Below, piece by piece: positions 9,001 to 16,032 of a stretch of 64,000 nt of DNA. The notes below the pieces were generated by a model, which saw only the letters and a list, made by a program, of their open reading frames with translations, was not told the DNA's origin and ran no database searches. Position 1 is the first letter of the stretch. Each line of letters starts with the position of its first letter. A program made the translations under genes and the position numbers. The stretch comes from MWAR01 sp035388825. Its GTDB lineage: Bacteria; Muiribacteriota; Ozemobacteria; Ozemobacterales; Ozemobacteraceae. The DNA lies in NCBI GenBank assembly GCA_035388825.1, contig DAOOQQ010000001.1, positions 124,001 to 188,000 on the forward strand. The letters are read 5' to 3'.

Positions 9001-11912
9001 GCCGTGATCTGCAGGGCGGCCTTCGATCGGACCCGCCAGATATGCGGTTGATCGGCGTCGAGGTCGGCATACGTGAAACCGCCGCCGGTGCCGGTGGCGA
9101 GAGCCTGGATCGTCGCGGTGCCGACCGGGGAGTCGGGCCAGACGTCGACCGTGAACGTCGCATCGGATGCGACACCGGAAGGAATCGAGCCGGAAAGAAT
9201 CGGTGAGGACAGCACCTGGGTGTAACTGCCGAGAGAGAACGACAATTTGAGGTCACTGAGGGAGATTGCGACCGGGGTGTCGTTTTTGATTCGGACCGAA
9301 ACGGGGATGCCGGTCTGCCCCTGAGATACGCCATCGGGGGTGTTGGCGTAGACGCGCTCGATCTTCAGGCTGCCGCATGAGATCGAGACCTTGTTGAGTG
9401 TCGGGGTGTTGCCCGCCGCGGCTTTCTGGAAGACGCAGCGATACTGGAGAAATCTGCTATCTGGGCTTGGGATCGGTGTTCCCGGGGATACGTTGTCGGT
9501 GTTGACGTTGAGGGCGAGCGCCTGCCATGCGCTCCAGGTCTGATCGGGAACAGGGGTCGAACCCGATCTCGTGTAGAAACTGAACCGCCCGCCCCCAGCG
9601 GTGATGTCATACAACAAACGATCCCAGTTCGGCGTTCCGCTGCGGCTGTCGAAGACCGTCGAGTCGAAATGGCCGGCGAAACCCCAGCCGGTGCCGGCAT
9701 CTTCGGGGGTTCCGGTCGTGAAGTCGACGGCGTTCTTGTACTGGAAAAACGACGTGGGGGCTTTGCCGATCCCTACGGTGAGGGGGGTGGACCAGAGGTA
9801 GTTCGAGCCGTTCATGCGGGTGATGCCGCTCGTATGGTGGCTCGTGTCGTTGAGGCCGTTGTCGCTCCACAGGCCATCGTCGAACAGGGCGCCGGGGCTG
9901 AGATACTCGTATCGGAGGGCAATGTCGCCGCGGGCATAGAGCACGGCCTGATGAATGTAGATGTCGTAGGCGCGATTGTATCGATTGTTGCGCGAGTAGC
10001 AGATCAGGCGGTCGTTTGCGTTTCCCGCATCGGCCCGATAGGTATACAGGCCCGCATCCTGGGGGGTGGCGTTTCCCGTCATCGTGTCGCACCACATGGG
10101 GGCGATCATGCCGTTCGGGGCGTTGTTGCCCGTGAACGTTGCCCATGTGTTGGTCCAGGTGTTGAAGACCGCACCGGCAAGATGGCTGTTGGTGGAGTAA
10201 TAGAAGGTCGTTCGGGTGATATCGAAAAAGGGGAACGTCCACGGCAGCGTGATGGTTGTTCCCGTGTCATCACCGGTCACCGCCAGCTTTGTAAAGACCG
10301 AGAGAGGATAGTTTTCAACGCCGGGAGGGAGGAGTTTGCGGGAATAATACTGGGTCCAGCTGTTCTGGGAAGTGCCATTGGTACTGTTCGCAAAGGCCGC
10401 CGGCGCGACGGTTCCGCCGCCCCAGAAAACCCAGTAATCACGCGATTGACTCTTCGGGAGGTTGCCGATGAGCGTCATTGCCGACTGATACACGGTTTTA
10501 CGGCGGTAAATCCGTGTTACGTTCACCGTGGAGTTTGCACTGGCCCGATAGGCATGGACGCGTATGTAATACAAACCCGAGAGGCCGCTCACCGATAAGG
10601 TTGTTGTGGTGGCTGCAAATCTTCTGGTACGTCTGACCGAGGCGTCGGCAATGGTATGCGCCCCCATCTTGTTGGATGAAACGGTGAGCCAGGACTCATT
10701 GCCGTTGTTGTTGGCGCCAGTGTTTGTCCAATCTATGACGACCTCGTCCCAGTCTGTGAGATCGACGGGGGTGTCTGTCACAAAGGTGCTCTCTGCGCCG
10801 TTTGTTGTAGCCGTGAGGGTCAGCTGGGCAGCATTTTTCACGGCGGTGCTGGTCGGGTTCATATACCCCTGGACAATGGGGACGGACTCGACGCCCGCAT
10901 TGTAGATATCCTGGGTGATCAGGTTCGATCCGTTGCTTGTGACACGGCACGGCACCTCGTTGCCCCACTCGTCGGCAACACGCACCTGCTGCTGAGCAGC
11001 TGCCAGAGTCGTTGGGAAGCCGGTTCCCCCGACCGTGATCTCCATCGGGGCATTGAGGCGTGATTCGATTCCGGGTTCGGTCACTGTTACGGGAGCGCGG
11101 TAGCGTCGGATGGCACCGTCGGCGAAGTTCACTGCGGTTACATCATTTGCATTGATCTGTGTCATGACGCGGGCCGTCGCGTTGTTGAACATGGATGAAG
11201 CCGTATCGTCGACAAACGTGGGGGTCGTGTCGACAGTGAATCCGTTGGAAGAACACACCGAGGTTCCGTAGGCACCCAGATAGCCCGCAGAATCCTGAAC
11301 TTTCACCGTGACGTAATAGGTTTTTCCGACCTCAAGATTGAGGCCGGTGAACGTGTATTCCGTCGCGTGTCCGACATCTTTGAAGGGAACGACGTTATCT
11401 TTGCCGGGTATCGTGGAAAGACCGACGAAGGTCTTCACCAGCTCGCCGGGATAAATTGGCCATCTGGCCCAGACCGAGAATTCGGTGCGATAGGTCTGAA
11501 CGTCAGTTGTTGCCCCATCGAGAGGCCAGAAACGCGTAACTTCGGTCGACCATGCACTGGTTCCTCCACTGTTTTCGTCGCAAACAGCGTAGTAATACGT
11601 TGTTCCTGGAACGGCCGTCGTATCAGTATAATTCTGTTCCGTCGTGTAAAACGTTGCGTTGGTGTACGGGCCGCCGGAGGTGAGCGAACGGCCGATCTGA
11701 TAGCGGATGAATGTCGTGGCTCCATCGTTCCCGCCGTCGGACCATTCCAGATAATTGCCGGCGGCGCCGGTCTCGAGCCGGAGTTCGATCGGCGGAAGAG
11801 CCTGTCCGAACGCCGCTGCCGAGGAGAGCAGAAGAGTGGCGACGAGAAAAAGGAGGGATCGGAGCCGGCGTGCGGGAGTGGGCAGGTATTTCTTGTCGAG
11901 AGCGTTCATCAT
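3078..11912 (-). CDS. giant secreted multi-domain repeat protein (FN3-like, CARDB-like and Ca-loop repeats)
   Basis: About 2,944 residues. A signal peptide (LRSLLFLVATLLLSSAAAFG) is followed by two fibronectin-III-like domains (to ~250), a less clear region, and a segment near 550-800 like the nidogen-type module of large bacterial surface proteins (PLSVFTKLAV...NGMIAPMWCD). Four CARDB/Ig-like repeats start near 856, 975, 1098 and 1440, each with a vxrGQ...v.vRN core. Seven ~120-residue repeats (about 1,830-2,690) each end in a strand plus an acidic loop such as DSDNDGTIDAGEASASF, which looks like a dockerin/EF-hand calcium loop. The last ~200 residues resemble a jelly-roll carbohydrate-binding fold (VWFDGVQFEKA). 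No sortase, autotransporter or PEP-CTERM tail is visible. I start at ATG 11912 because it overlaps the upstream stop (ATGA); the 15-residue longer frame is less likely. Probable role: extracellular adhesin or matrix protein. Confidence 0.85.
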   Translation of the reverse strand: MMNALDKKYLPTPARRLRSLLFLVATLLLSSAAAFGQALPPIELRLETGAAGNYLEWSDGGNDGATTFIRYQIGRSLTSGGPYTNATFYTTEQNYTDTTAVPGTTYYYAVCDENSGGTSAWSTEVTRFWPLDGATTDVQTYRTEFSVWARWPIYPGELVKTFVGLSTIPGKDNVVPFKDVGHATEYTFTGLNLEVGKTYYVTVKVQDSAGYLGAYGTSVCSSNGFTVDTTPTFVDDTASSMFNNATARVMTQINANDVTAVNFADGAIRRYRAPVTVTEPGIESRLNAPMEITVGGTGFPTTLAAAQQQVRVADEWGNEVPCRVTSNGSNLITQDIYNAGVESVPIVQGYMNPTSTAVKNAAQLTLTATTNGAESTFVTDTPVDLTDWDEVVIDWTNTGANNNGNESWLTVSSNKMGAHTIADASVRRTRRFAATTTTLSVSGLSGLYYIRVHAYRASANSTVNVTRIYRRKTVYQSAMTLIGNLPKSQSRDYWVFWGGGTVAPAAFANSTNGTSQNSWTQYYSRKLLPPGVENYPLSVFTKLAVTGDDTGTTITLPWTFPFFDITRTTFYYSTNSHLAGAVFNTWTNTWATFTGNNAPNGMIAPMWCDTMTGNATPQDAGLYTYRADAGNANDRLICYSRNNRYNRAYDIYIHQAVLYARGDIALRYEYLSPGALFDDGLWSDNGLNDTSHHTSGITRMNGSNYLWSTPLTVGIGKAPTSFFQYKNAVDFTTGTPEDAGTGWGFAGHFDSTVFDSRSGTPNWDRLLYDITAGGGRFSFYTRSGSTPVPDQTWSAWQALALNVNTDNVSPGTPIPSPDSRFLQYRCVFQKAAAGNTPTLNKVSISCGSLKIERVYANTPDGVSQGQTGIPVSVRIKNDTPVAISLSDLKLSFSLGSYTQVLSSPILSGSIPSGVASDATFTVDVWPDSPVGTATIQALATGTGGGFTYADLDADQPHIWRVRSKAALQITAVDTTPVFVNKGQDVKVRMMISNTGESGFTFTGATMTFTLGTYTRILESPSPGYCLDGLSSMIATFLITIRPESPSGVALIDGTASGTNIFSGEVIGDAHSDVLDSWTIQNPSEFILESVIASSIVYRGQVNIPVTLRVRNMGEAMARWETSDLLSYFSLGNYDAVYPRDCPKPGSPIELYGGLATSAIYGVDINPLSVTGSSSVDARVAGTDSNTNDPIEDEYAIYPATWTIVAEKIKTYKDPGCQYVWNSFNRPEGAATRIVYAKAESLAPWKEFVIRWYDPNGIEVASTAPPLTSDASGTITHQLILNKDSLYGIWAVRVTNPLNTITSCENNFEVVTPASLTVELSMPPKVSVGQSFNASMTFSDIGGADITSAEPYPPTTGGTGNATFVGGHSPLTHNISSGNAATFSWLLTANSAGTFIATASGFGYDANSEALLISASSTRSCLIQTQPNLSITAVKESYTTVYRNQTGLVVELGLRNAGQADAVIEAASLSFDIGTHTQTLGNAFPFTLPGGTAATFTFTVTVDAESPVGNVTISGSYLAHDANHPTVKYAISGGPTGAWIINAVRGICSANATYNPEQYTFTKGQTVYARFVNLPLNTAYCIRFYNVETGGAAIKVSPPLNSGGFGVCDDLWELKTTLGTTIARKWRVSIDTGTPTVVGTVIGVQYFEVQDPPQMTANLTLSPTTTDIFVGDTVTATLIATNVIATGATIAPAVPSDLLRTPLSVGDISWLSGPTPASASINGGGSSTFIWTFQATANTGTGIGSFSMTASLSSSISGYDVNTGLATSSNKAVSNSIKIYQRSISIASSALLFGNRNPGETAGPLTFRVDSTGNYELSAVKWNKTDLNGPDTFSKAYLDFSPDPLGKIAASAFKLASATLSIPYMQTAGLYIATMSVYEDLNGNSNQDFNEPNALFNVQTTINAVQLIVVTDPIIDLGGLERNQIITPALCHSFNGGNIPLDKLKFVPVTSSATFLVTGPNPGHLDIGAAHIASVSGVVPPAAPLGTYIATWSLFEDSDNDGTIDAGEASASFQIRLKIGSRSFNCAPAILDAGNATPTTIVSNLKEGIVNNGTLPLTRIRAVIHALDDGLGHTIASDSIVFAPPGTINPGQTATGVIALYVPGGTFANTYSGTHWVFEDSNFNDKWDTGEASASFVLKVTVLPYRGVQVLTPTVELGDLARNNTRTVSFLCKNTGNIPLDKLRWTKADLKDGATTLGAANYSFTPLVPDPFTADVGTFSRDITITVPALQAYGDYLASMSWLFDDLDLNTSIGAGESKSSFFIHCRVGDILFDIIEPSVTAVGDPNAITSPLIRLNVKNTGTLAISNLKATATLPLTGPQTIPATASIFQPSTIGYLPINQSNYTDWSVAIPPGTLAGNYTNGEVTVWNDSDGNGLIGVGEGIATAVLNLTVNAKKALTVQLMTPDLGYGAANTTVVGTATVTNTGNIPLLPLSVVTALLQNPSGDTIPAAQIAFAPIGALAVGASTSVSVSVTIPNLTPAGNYAGNQRIYEDIDAPIGSYQPSEVSALLLLKLSVGVKSLSVTPLVDFGIQNPGVTCGTIPPFVASNTSQIKLQRMAWKPKDMTDGTGIIASSGLTFSPSSPFDLLVGIPQNCTGLLSIGPFTPPGTYEGTHTLWGDNNGNGAIDSNEASATFQTKVVVNPVYSLDFLDSTIAFGDVPRGGHVSKEIGFRNVGNTSLTNFVWTFQDLSTSLAEVIPSADLTYQTSVPAIVPPGDYGSITVDIHVSDGNQPLGDYTGIGQTLSGTGGANDICTFTCRVVTGGISGLASGSVYQTIASTTQLDGVGIPIEPLPPTRFILSAFVCPGTGTAAIGFFQTASPTKAMKELNYVAIDPRGSLTASTSFDVGVTESYTTPGRVPGEEFTWFRIYISFDMSIDQTTTEGFHVLLQNRSPDTASHSVWFDGVQFEKALYTDQKRPTKFVPKRKLVTPNQSLDLEGKMPYIEW
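3730..6560 (-). repeat. C-terminal ~120-residue repeat array of the giant secreted protein
   Basis: Seven protein-level repeats with acidic loops near residues 1886, 1998, 2123, 2250, 2373, 2501 and 2622 and an eighth repeat lacking the loop. Each unit begins with a strand such as VxLGDLxRN, has xNTGNIPLxxL in the middle and ends ExSASF. The copies are well diverged at DNA level, so the array is old rather than a recent expansion. Boundaries are approximate. Confidence 0.65.
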
Positions 11913-12370
11913 TCGTCTTTCTTTCGATAGTCGCGATACAGGGCGGCGCTTTGCCAAACAAAGGCAGCAAGAATGCCTGCGAGAGCGAGATACTTGAGAA
12001 GGGTGAGAAGGTGGTCGTGAACGGAGGCTTGGGGCTCAGGAGGGGGCAACGGCACCGGGGAGGGCGACGGTCGCGGGGCAACCAGAGTCGGGTTGTCCAC
12101 CCAGGGCGGCTTGGGAAGCGATGGGTCTGTCGACTGTGCCAGAAGCCAGTATTTTCGGGCGTTCTGGATGTCTCCGGTTGCTGCCGCCTTCTTGGCTTTC
12201 CCGAGAAGGTGGATCACGCGGGGCGTGAGGCCGGTCTGCGGGGGGGCACCGAGAAGCGTGGAGGAAAAGGCGAGAATGACAAAGATCAGAAAAACCAGCA
12301 GGAGGCCGATTCGTTGACCTTTTTTGATGATGGATGGAAGCATGGAGGGTGAATGGAGTGTGAGTGACAT
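11909..12370 (-). CDS. small membrane protein with TPR-like periplasmic segment, two transmembrane helices
   Basis: About 153 residues from ATG 12370. An N-terminal helix (GLLLVFLIFVILAFSSTLLG) is followed by a short helical segment (HLLGKAKKAAATGDIQNARKYW) reminiscent of one TPR unit, a proline-rich linker (SPSPVPLPPPEP) and a C-terminal helix (LLKYLALAGILAAFVW) with a basic tail. It overlaps the giant secreted protein by 4 bp (ATGA), implying coupled translation and a possible role in its export or anchoring. The start is uncertain: ATGs at 12397, 12370 and 12343 are possible. I chose 12370 because AGAAG lies a few bases upstream. No family recognised. Confidence 0.6.
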   Translation of the reverse strand: MSLTLHSPSMLPSIIKKGQRIGLLLVFLIFVILAFSSTLLGAPPQTGLTPRVIHLLGKAKKAAATGDIQNARKYWLLAQSTDPSLPKPPWVDNPTLVAPRPSPSPVPLPPPEPQASVHDHLLTLLKYLALAGILAAFVWQSAALYRDYRKKDE

Positions 12371-12478
12371 AGCTTCTGATACAAACCTCAACTTCATCTT
12401 ACCATAAGGAACCTCGGGGATTGTAAAAAAAATACAGCGTCGTCGGAAGGAACTTGCCGACATACGAATGAATCACGA

Positions 12479-12487
12479 TGGTATGAT
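12479..12487 (+). promoter_or_regulatory. candidate extended -10 element
   Basis: TG, one base, then TATGAT: an extended -10 for the polysaccharide deacetylase gene. The nearest TTGCCG lies 22 bp upstream, too far for a normal spacer. It would start transcription near 12495, consistent with translation from 12538 rather than 12496. Confidence 0.35.
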
Positions 12488-12537
12488 GCGAGATCATGTT
12501 CGCGGATGTTGCAGGTCACTCCTTCAGGAAACCTCCG

Positions 12538-13815
12538 ATGACCTGGGCCTTTCGGCTGGTTCTGGGGCTTACCCTGCTTGCCTGGCTCGGAGGGGTTGGA
12601 GTATGCCCTTCGGCTTTCGCCTCCGGGATGCAAGAGATCGTTGCCTTGCTTCAGGCCGATCCGCGAAACGTGGCCGCATTGAATGCCTGGGGCATCGAAC
12701 AGGCCCGGGTCGGGGATCTGATCGGTGCGATCCGCACCTGGCGCCACGCCATCGATATAGCGCCTGATTATGTTCACCTCTATAATAATATCGGAAGCGC
12801 CCTGCGCCGTCTCGGCCATGCGGACGCTTCGCTTGCCTGGTATCAGGCCAGTCTGCGCGTCCAGCCCACCTACTGGACCTGGTTCAACCTCGGCTTGCTG
12901 CACGAGGACGGCCGAAAATGGGAAGAGGCGCGTGCCGCCTATCGCGAAGCCCTGCGCTTGTGTGCGAGTTTTACGCAGGCGGAGGAGCGGCTGTGGCGGC
13001 TGAATCGAATCGCCGACGAGGCGGCGGCGAAGCCGCCGGTTGCCCTCGCGCTTCCGCCCGTCACCCCGGAACCGGTTCGGACGTCGCCGCCCCCTTCGCC
13101 GCGACCGCCCACGCCGAAGATGCGTCCGAAGCCCGAGTCAACGTCCGTCGCGAAACCTGCGCCGACGCCCGTGGATGAGCTCGAGACGCCGCCGATGGAG
13201 CAGGTGAGGCTGCCCGGGGACGATGGCGGCCAGGTGTTCCTCACCTTCGACGGCGGGGCGGATGCCGACGGCCTTGTGCCGATTCTCGAGGCCCTGCGAG
13301 GTCGGGGGCTGAAGAGCACGTTTTTCCTGACAGGTCAGTGGGTGAAATCCTACCCCGATCTCGCGCGGCGGATTCTCGCCGAGGGGCACGAGATCGCCAA
13401 CCACAGCATGCGTCACCCCGATATGGCCGGCTGGGGACAGGAGAAGATCGCAGACGAGCTCGGGAAGGCCGAAGAGGCGATGAAGGCGGTGACGGGCCGG
13501 GGCTATGCGCGGTTTTTCCGGTTCCCGTTCGGGGCGCAGAACCGGCGCGTCGAAGCGATCGTCGAAGAACTGGGATACAAGCCCGTCTACTGGAACATCG
13601 ACACGCTCGACTGGAAAGAGCCTTCCGTCGCCTCGATCCAACAGCGGGTGCGGTCGCGCGTCCGACGCGGCTCGGTCATCCTCCTGCATGTCGGCGGGCG
13701 GAACGGACCCAAAGCCCTGCCGCGAATGCTCGACGAGCTGCTGGCGCGCGGCTTCCGACCGGGCCGGCTTTCGGATCTCGACCCCGCGGGGATTGCCGCC
13801 CTGCCGCGCGGTTAA
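12538..13815 (+). CDS. secreted TPR-polysaccharide deacetylase (carbohydrate esterase family 4)
   Basis: 425 residues. Signal peptide (VLGLTLLAWLGG...PSAFA), two to three TPR units (residues ~30-150), a proline-rich linker (~165-215), then a NodB/CE4 domain (~225-420) that would remove N-acetyl groups from peptidoglycan or another polysaccharide. Visible CE4 motifs: LTFDGGAD (D238), HSMRH (H289, H293), RFPFG, DTLDW and LLH. Motif 1 normally reads TFDDG; here the second Asp is Gly and another Asp follows at 242, a variant also seen in other TFDAGAD-type members, so activity is plausible. AGGA eight bases before 12538 and the signal peptide favour this start over the in-frame one at 12496. Its stop overlaps the stop of the convergent LOG gene by 4 bp. 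Confidence 0.85.
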   Translation: MTWAFRLVLGLTLLAWLGGVGVCPSAFASGMQEIVALLQADPRNVAALNAWGIEQARVGDLIGAIRTWRHAIDIAPDYVHLYNNIGSALRRLGHADASLAWYQASLRVQPTYWTWFNLGLLHEDGRKWEEARAAYREALRLCASFTQAEERLWRLNRIADEAAAKPPVALALPPVTPEPVRTSPPPSPRPPTPKMRPKPESTSVAKPAPTPVDELETPPMEQVRLPGDDGGQVFLTFDGGADADGLVPILEALRGRGLKSTFFLTGQWVKSYPDLARRILAEGHEIANHSMRHPDMAGWGQEKIADELGKAEEAMKAVTGRGYARFFRFPFGAQNRRVEAIVEELGYKPVYWNIDTLDWKEPSVASIQQRVRSRVRRGSVILLHVGGRNGPKALPRMLDELLARGFRPGRLSDLDPAGIAALPRG

Positions 13816-14405
13816 CCGCGCATCTTCAGGCTTTTCTCGTCGACCTTCGACTCGGCGAGGAGGCGGATCGCTTCTTCCGGGGTTTGCGCCACCGAGAACA
13901 GCGACAGGTGTTCGGCCCGGATCGTCCGGCACTCGATGCCGTGTTTCATGAACTCGATCAGGGGATTATAATATCCATCGGTATTCATCAGCACGATCGG
14001 CTTCGCGTGGCGGCCGAGTTGCTTGTTGACCAGGGTGTCGAACAGCTCGTCGAGGGTTCCCATGCCGCCTGGCAGGACGATGAACGCCCCGGATCGCTCG
14101 ATCATCTTCGTCTTGCGGGCCGCCATGTCCCGGACGACGACGGTTTCGTCCTGGCCGTCGGCGTTCGCGATGCCGCGTTCGAGCATGAACTCTGGCACGA
14201 TACCGATGACGCGGCCGCCCGCCGTCTTGTGGGCGTCGGCCACGACCTTCATCAGGCCGCAGGTCGTGCCGCCATAGACGAGGTCGAGGCCGTTTTCGGC
14301 GAGAAGCGCCCCGACACGGCGGCCGTCTTCCCGGATGCGCTCCGAGACGTCGGCGCTCGAGGCGCAGTAGATGCACACCGCAGATGGTTTGAGATGTTTC
14401 GTCAT
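13812..14405 (-). CDS. LOG-family protein (cytokinin riboside 5'-monophosphate phosphoribohydrolase-like)
   Basis: 197 residues with a Rossmann-like fold. Motifs: VCIYCASS at the N-terminus, VYGGTTCGLM, and the signature PGGMGTLDE, which in LOG proteins forms the catalytic PGGxGTxxE loop that hydrolyses the N-glycosidic bond of nucleoside monophosphates. Length and spacing are typical, and it was formerly annotated as a lysine decarboxylase. Two starts are possible: ATG 14405 (beginning MTKHLKPS) or ATG 14417. The strong GGGGAGGG lies too close to 14417 (about two bases) and somewhat far from 14405, so the choice is open. The gene is divergent from glyQS. Confidence 0.85.
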   Translation of the reverse strand: MTKHLKPSAVCIYCASSADVSERIREDGRRVGALLAENGLDLVYGGTTCGLMKVVADAHKTAGGRVIGIVPEFMLERGIANADGQDETVVVRDMAARKTKMIERSGAFIVLPGGMGTLDELFDTLVNKQLGRHAKPIVLMNTDGYYNPLIEFMKHGIECRTIRAEHLSLFSVAQTPEEAIRLLAESKVDEKSLKMRG

Positions 14406-14455
14406 GGCCGGGATCATACCCTCCCCCAGCCGGCCTGTAAAGATGCTGCGGGTTC

Positions 14456-14484
14456 TTGCCAGAGACCGGGCGCGCCCGTATAAT
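14456..14484 (+). promoter_or_regulatory. sigma-70-type promoter of glyQS
   Basis: TTGCCA at 14456-14461, a 17-bp GC-rich spacer, and a perfect TATAAT at 14479-14484. It predicts a leader of about 90 bases before the glyQS start. Confidence 0.75.
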
Positions 14485-14540
14485 GGCGGCGCGGCGCGAT
14501 CCGGCCCGCACGAGTGCGGAAGCCCGGAACGCCGGTTCCA

Positions 14541-14568
14541 GCCAACAGCCAACAGCCAACAGACAACA
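14541..14568 (+). repeat. short tandem repeat in the glyQS leader
   Basis: Three perfect copies of GCCAACA followed by a fourth with one change (GACAACA), running directly into the AGGAG ribosome site. It lies wholly in the untranslated leader. Confidence 0.8.
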
Positions 14569-14578
14569 GGAGCAGACC

Positions 14579-15955
14579 ATGGCAGATCTCGACACCATCA
14601 TTTCCCTGTGCAAACGCCGCGGGTTCCTCTTCCAGGGCAGCGACCAGTACGGTGGCCTGCAGGGCACGTGGGATTACGGCCCGCTCGGGGTCGAGCTGAA
14701 GAACAACGTGAAGCGGGCCTGGTGGCGCCGCATGGTTTACGAGCGCGACGACATGGAAGGCCTCGACTGCTCCATTCTCATGAACCGTCTCGTGCTCAAA
14801 TACAGCGGCCACGAGGACACGTTCTCCGACCCGATGGTCGACTGCCGCAAGTGCAAGCGCCGGTTCCGCGCCGACCAGGTCGACCCGAACGAGAAGTGCG
14901 CCGAGGGCGGCGCCCACGACCTGACCGAGCCGCGCCCCTTCAACCTGATGTTCAAGACCACGGTCGGCCCCGTCGCCGACGACTCGAATATCGCCTACCT
15001 GCGGCCCGAGACGGCCCAGGGCATCTTCGTGAACTTCAAGAACGTGCTCGACTCGACGAACCGCAAGGTGCCGTTCGGCATCGCCCAGATCGGCAAGGCG
15101 TTCCGCAACGAGATCACCCCGAAGAACTTCATCTTCCGCGTGCGCGAGTTCGAGCAGATGGAGATCGAGTTTTTCGTGAAGCCCGGCACCGATGACGAGT
15201 GGCATGCCCGCTGGGTCGACGAGCGGTTCAACTGGTATATCCAGCTCGGCATCAACCCGGAAAATCTGCGCAAGCTCGCCCAGAAGCCCGAAGAACTGGC
15301 CCACTACGCGAAAGCCACGACCGACATCCTGTACCGCTTCTTCCCCGAGCGGCCCGACGAGTCCCGGCAGTTCGACGAGGTCGAGGGCGTCGCGAACCGC
15401 ACCTCGTTCGACCTCACCTGCCACAGCAAGGGTGGCAAGCTGGTCCTGAAGGACGGCCGCGAGATCCCGAACGAGCACGCCGTCAACAAGCTGACCTGGT
15501 TCGACCACGAGACCAATCAACATATCGTTCCATATGTCATCGAACCCTCGGCCGGCGTCGACCGCGCCACCCTCGCCTTCCTGATGGACTCGTATCACGA
15601 GGAGACGGTGAACGACGACAAGCGCGTCGTGCTGCGCCTGCACCCCGAGCTCGCCCCCATCAAGGTCGCCGTGCTGCCGCTCAAGAAGAACCACGACGGG
15701 ATCGTCTCGACGGCGAAGGAGATCAAGAAGAGCCTGATGCGCAACGGCTGGCGCACCGTCTACGACGACACCGCAGGCATCGGCAAACTGTACCGGCGCC
15801 AGGACGAGGTCGGCACGCCGTTCTGCATCACCGTCGATTTCCAGACGCTCGAAGACAAGACGGTCACGGTGCGGGACCGCAACACCATGGCGCAGGACCG
15901 CGTCGCCATCGACCAGTTGCAGAGCTACCTGGCCCCCCGCCTCGGCACCTGCTGA
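14579..15955 (+). CDS. glyQS: glycyl-tRNA synthetase, single-chain alpha2 type
   Basis: 458 residues, normal for the homodimeric class II enzyme that charges tRNA-Gly with glycine in the cytoplasm. Visible: N-terminal LCKRRGFLFQGSDQYGG and WDYGPLGVELK, the motif 2 region FRNEITPKNFIFRVREFEQMEIEFF, the glycine-pocket segment RPETAQGIFVNF, and an anticodon-binding domain from ~360 (APIKVAVLPLKK). AGGAG lies six bases before ATG 14579; the open frame upstream to 14456 falls in the leader and includes the tandem repeat, so it is not coding. No T-box-like structure is apparent. Confidence 0.97.
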   Translation: MADLDTIISLCKRRGFLFQGSDQYGGLQGTWDYGPLGVELKNNVKRAWWRRMVYERDDMEGLDCSILMNRLVLKYSGHEDTFSDPMVDCRKCKRRFRADQVDPNEKCAEGGAHDLTEPRPFNLMFKTTVGPVADDSNIAYLRPETAQGIFVNFKNVLDSTNRKVPFGIAQIGKAFRNEITPKNFIFRVREFEQMEIEFFVKPGTDDEWHARWVDERFNWYIQLGINPENLRKLAQKPEELAHYAKATTDILYRFFPERPDESRQFDEVEGVANRTSFDLTCHSKGGKLVLKDGREIPNEHAVNKLTWFDHETNQHIVPYVIEPSAGVDRATLAFLMDSYHEETVNDDKRVVLRLHPELAPIKVAVLPLKKNHDGIVSTAKEIKKSLMRNGWRTVYDDTAGIGKLYRRQDEVGTPFCITVDFQTLEDKTVTVRDRNTMAQDRVAIDQLQSYLAPRLGTC

Positions 15956-16032
15956 GCGAATCGGTTCATCCGCGGCCGTCGCCCGTTCGGGCGGCGGCCG
16001 TTTCTCGAAACAGGAGCCGGAGTGATTTGCAG

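Noticed and set aside
14485..14578. T-box riboswitch in the glyQS leader
   Set aside because: The leader is only about 90 bases, with no specifier stem, antiterminator bulge or terminator.
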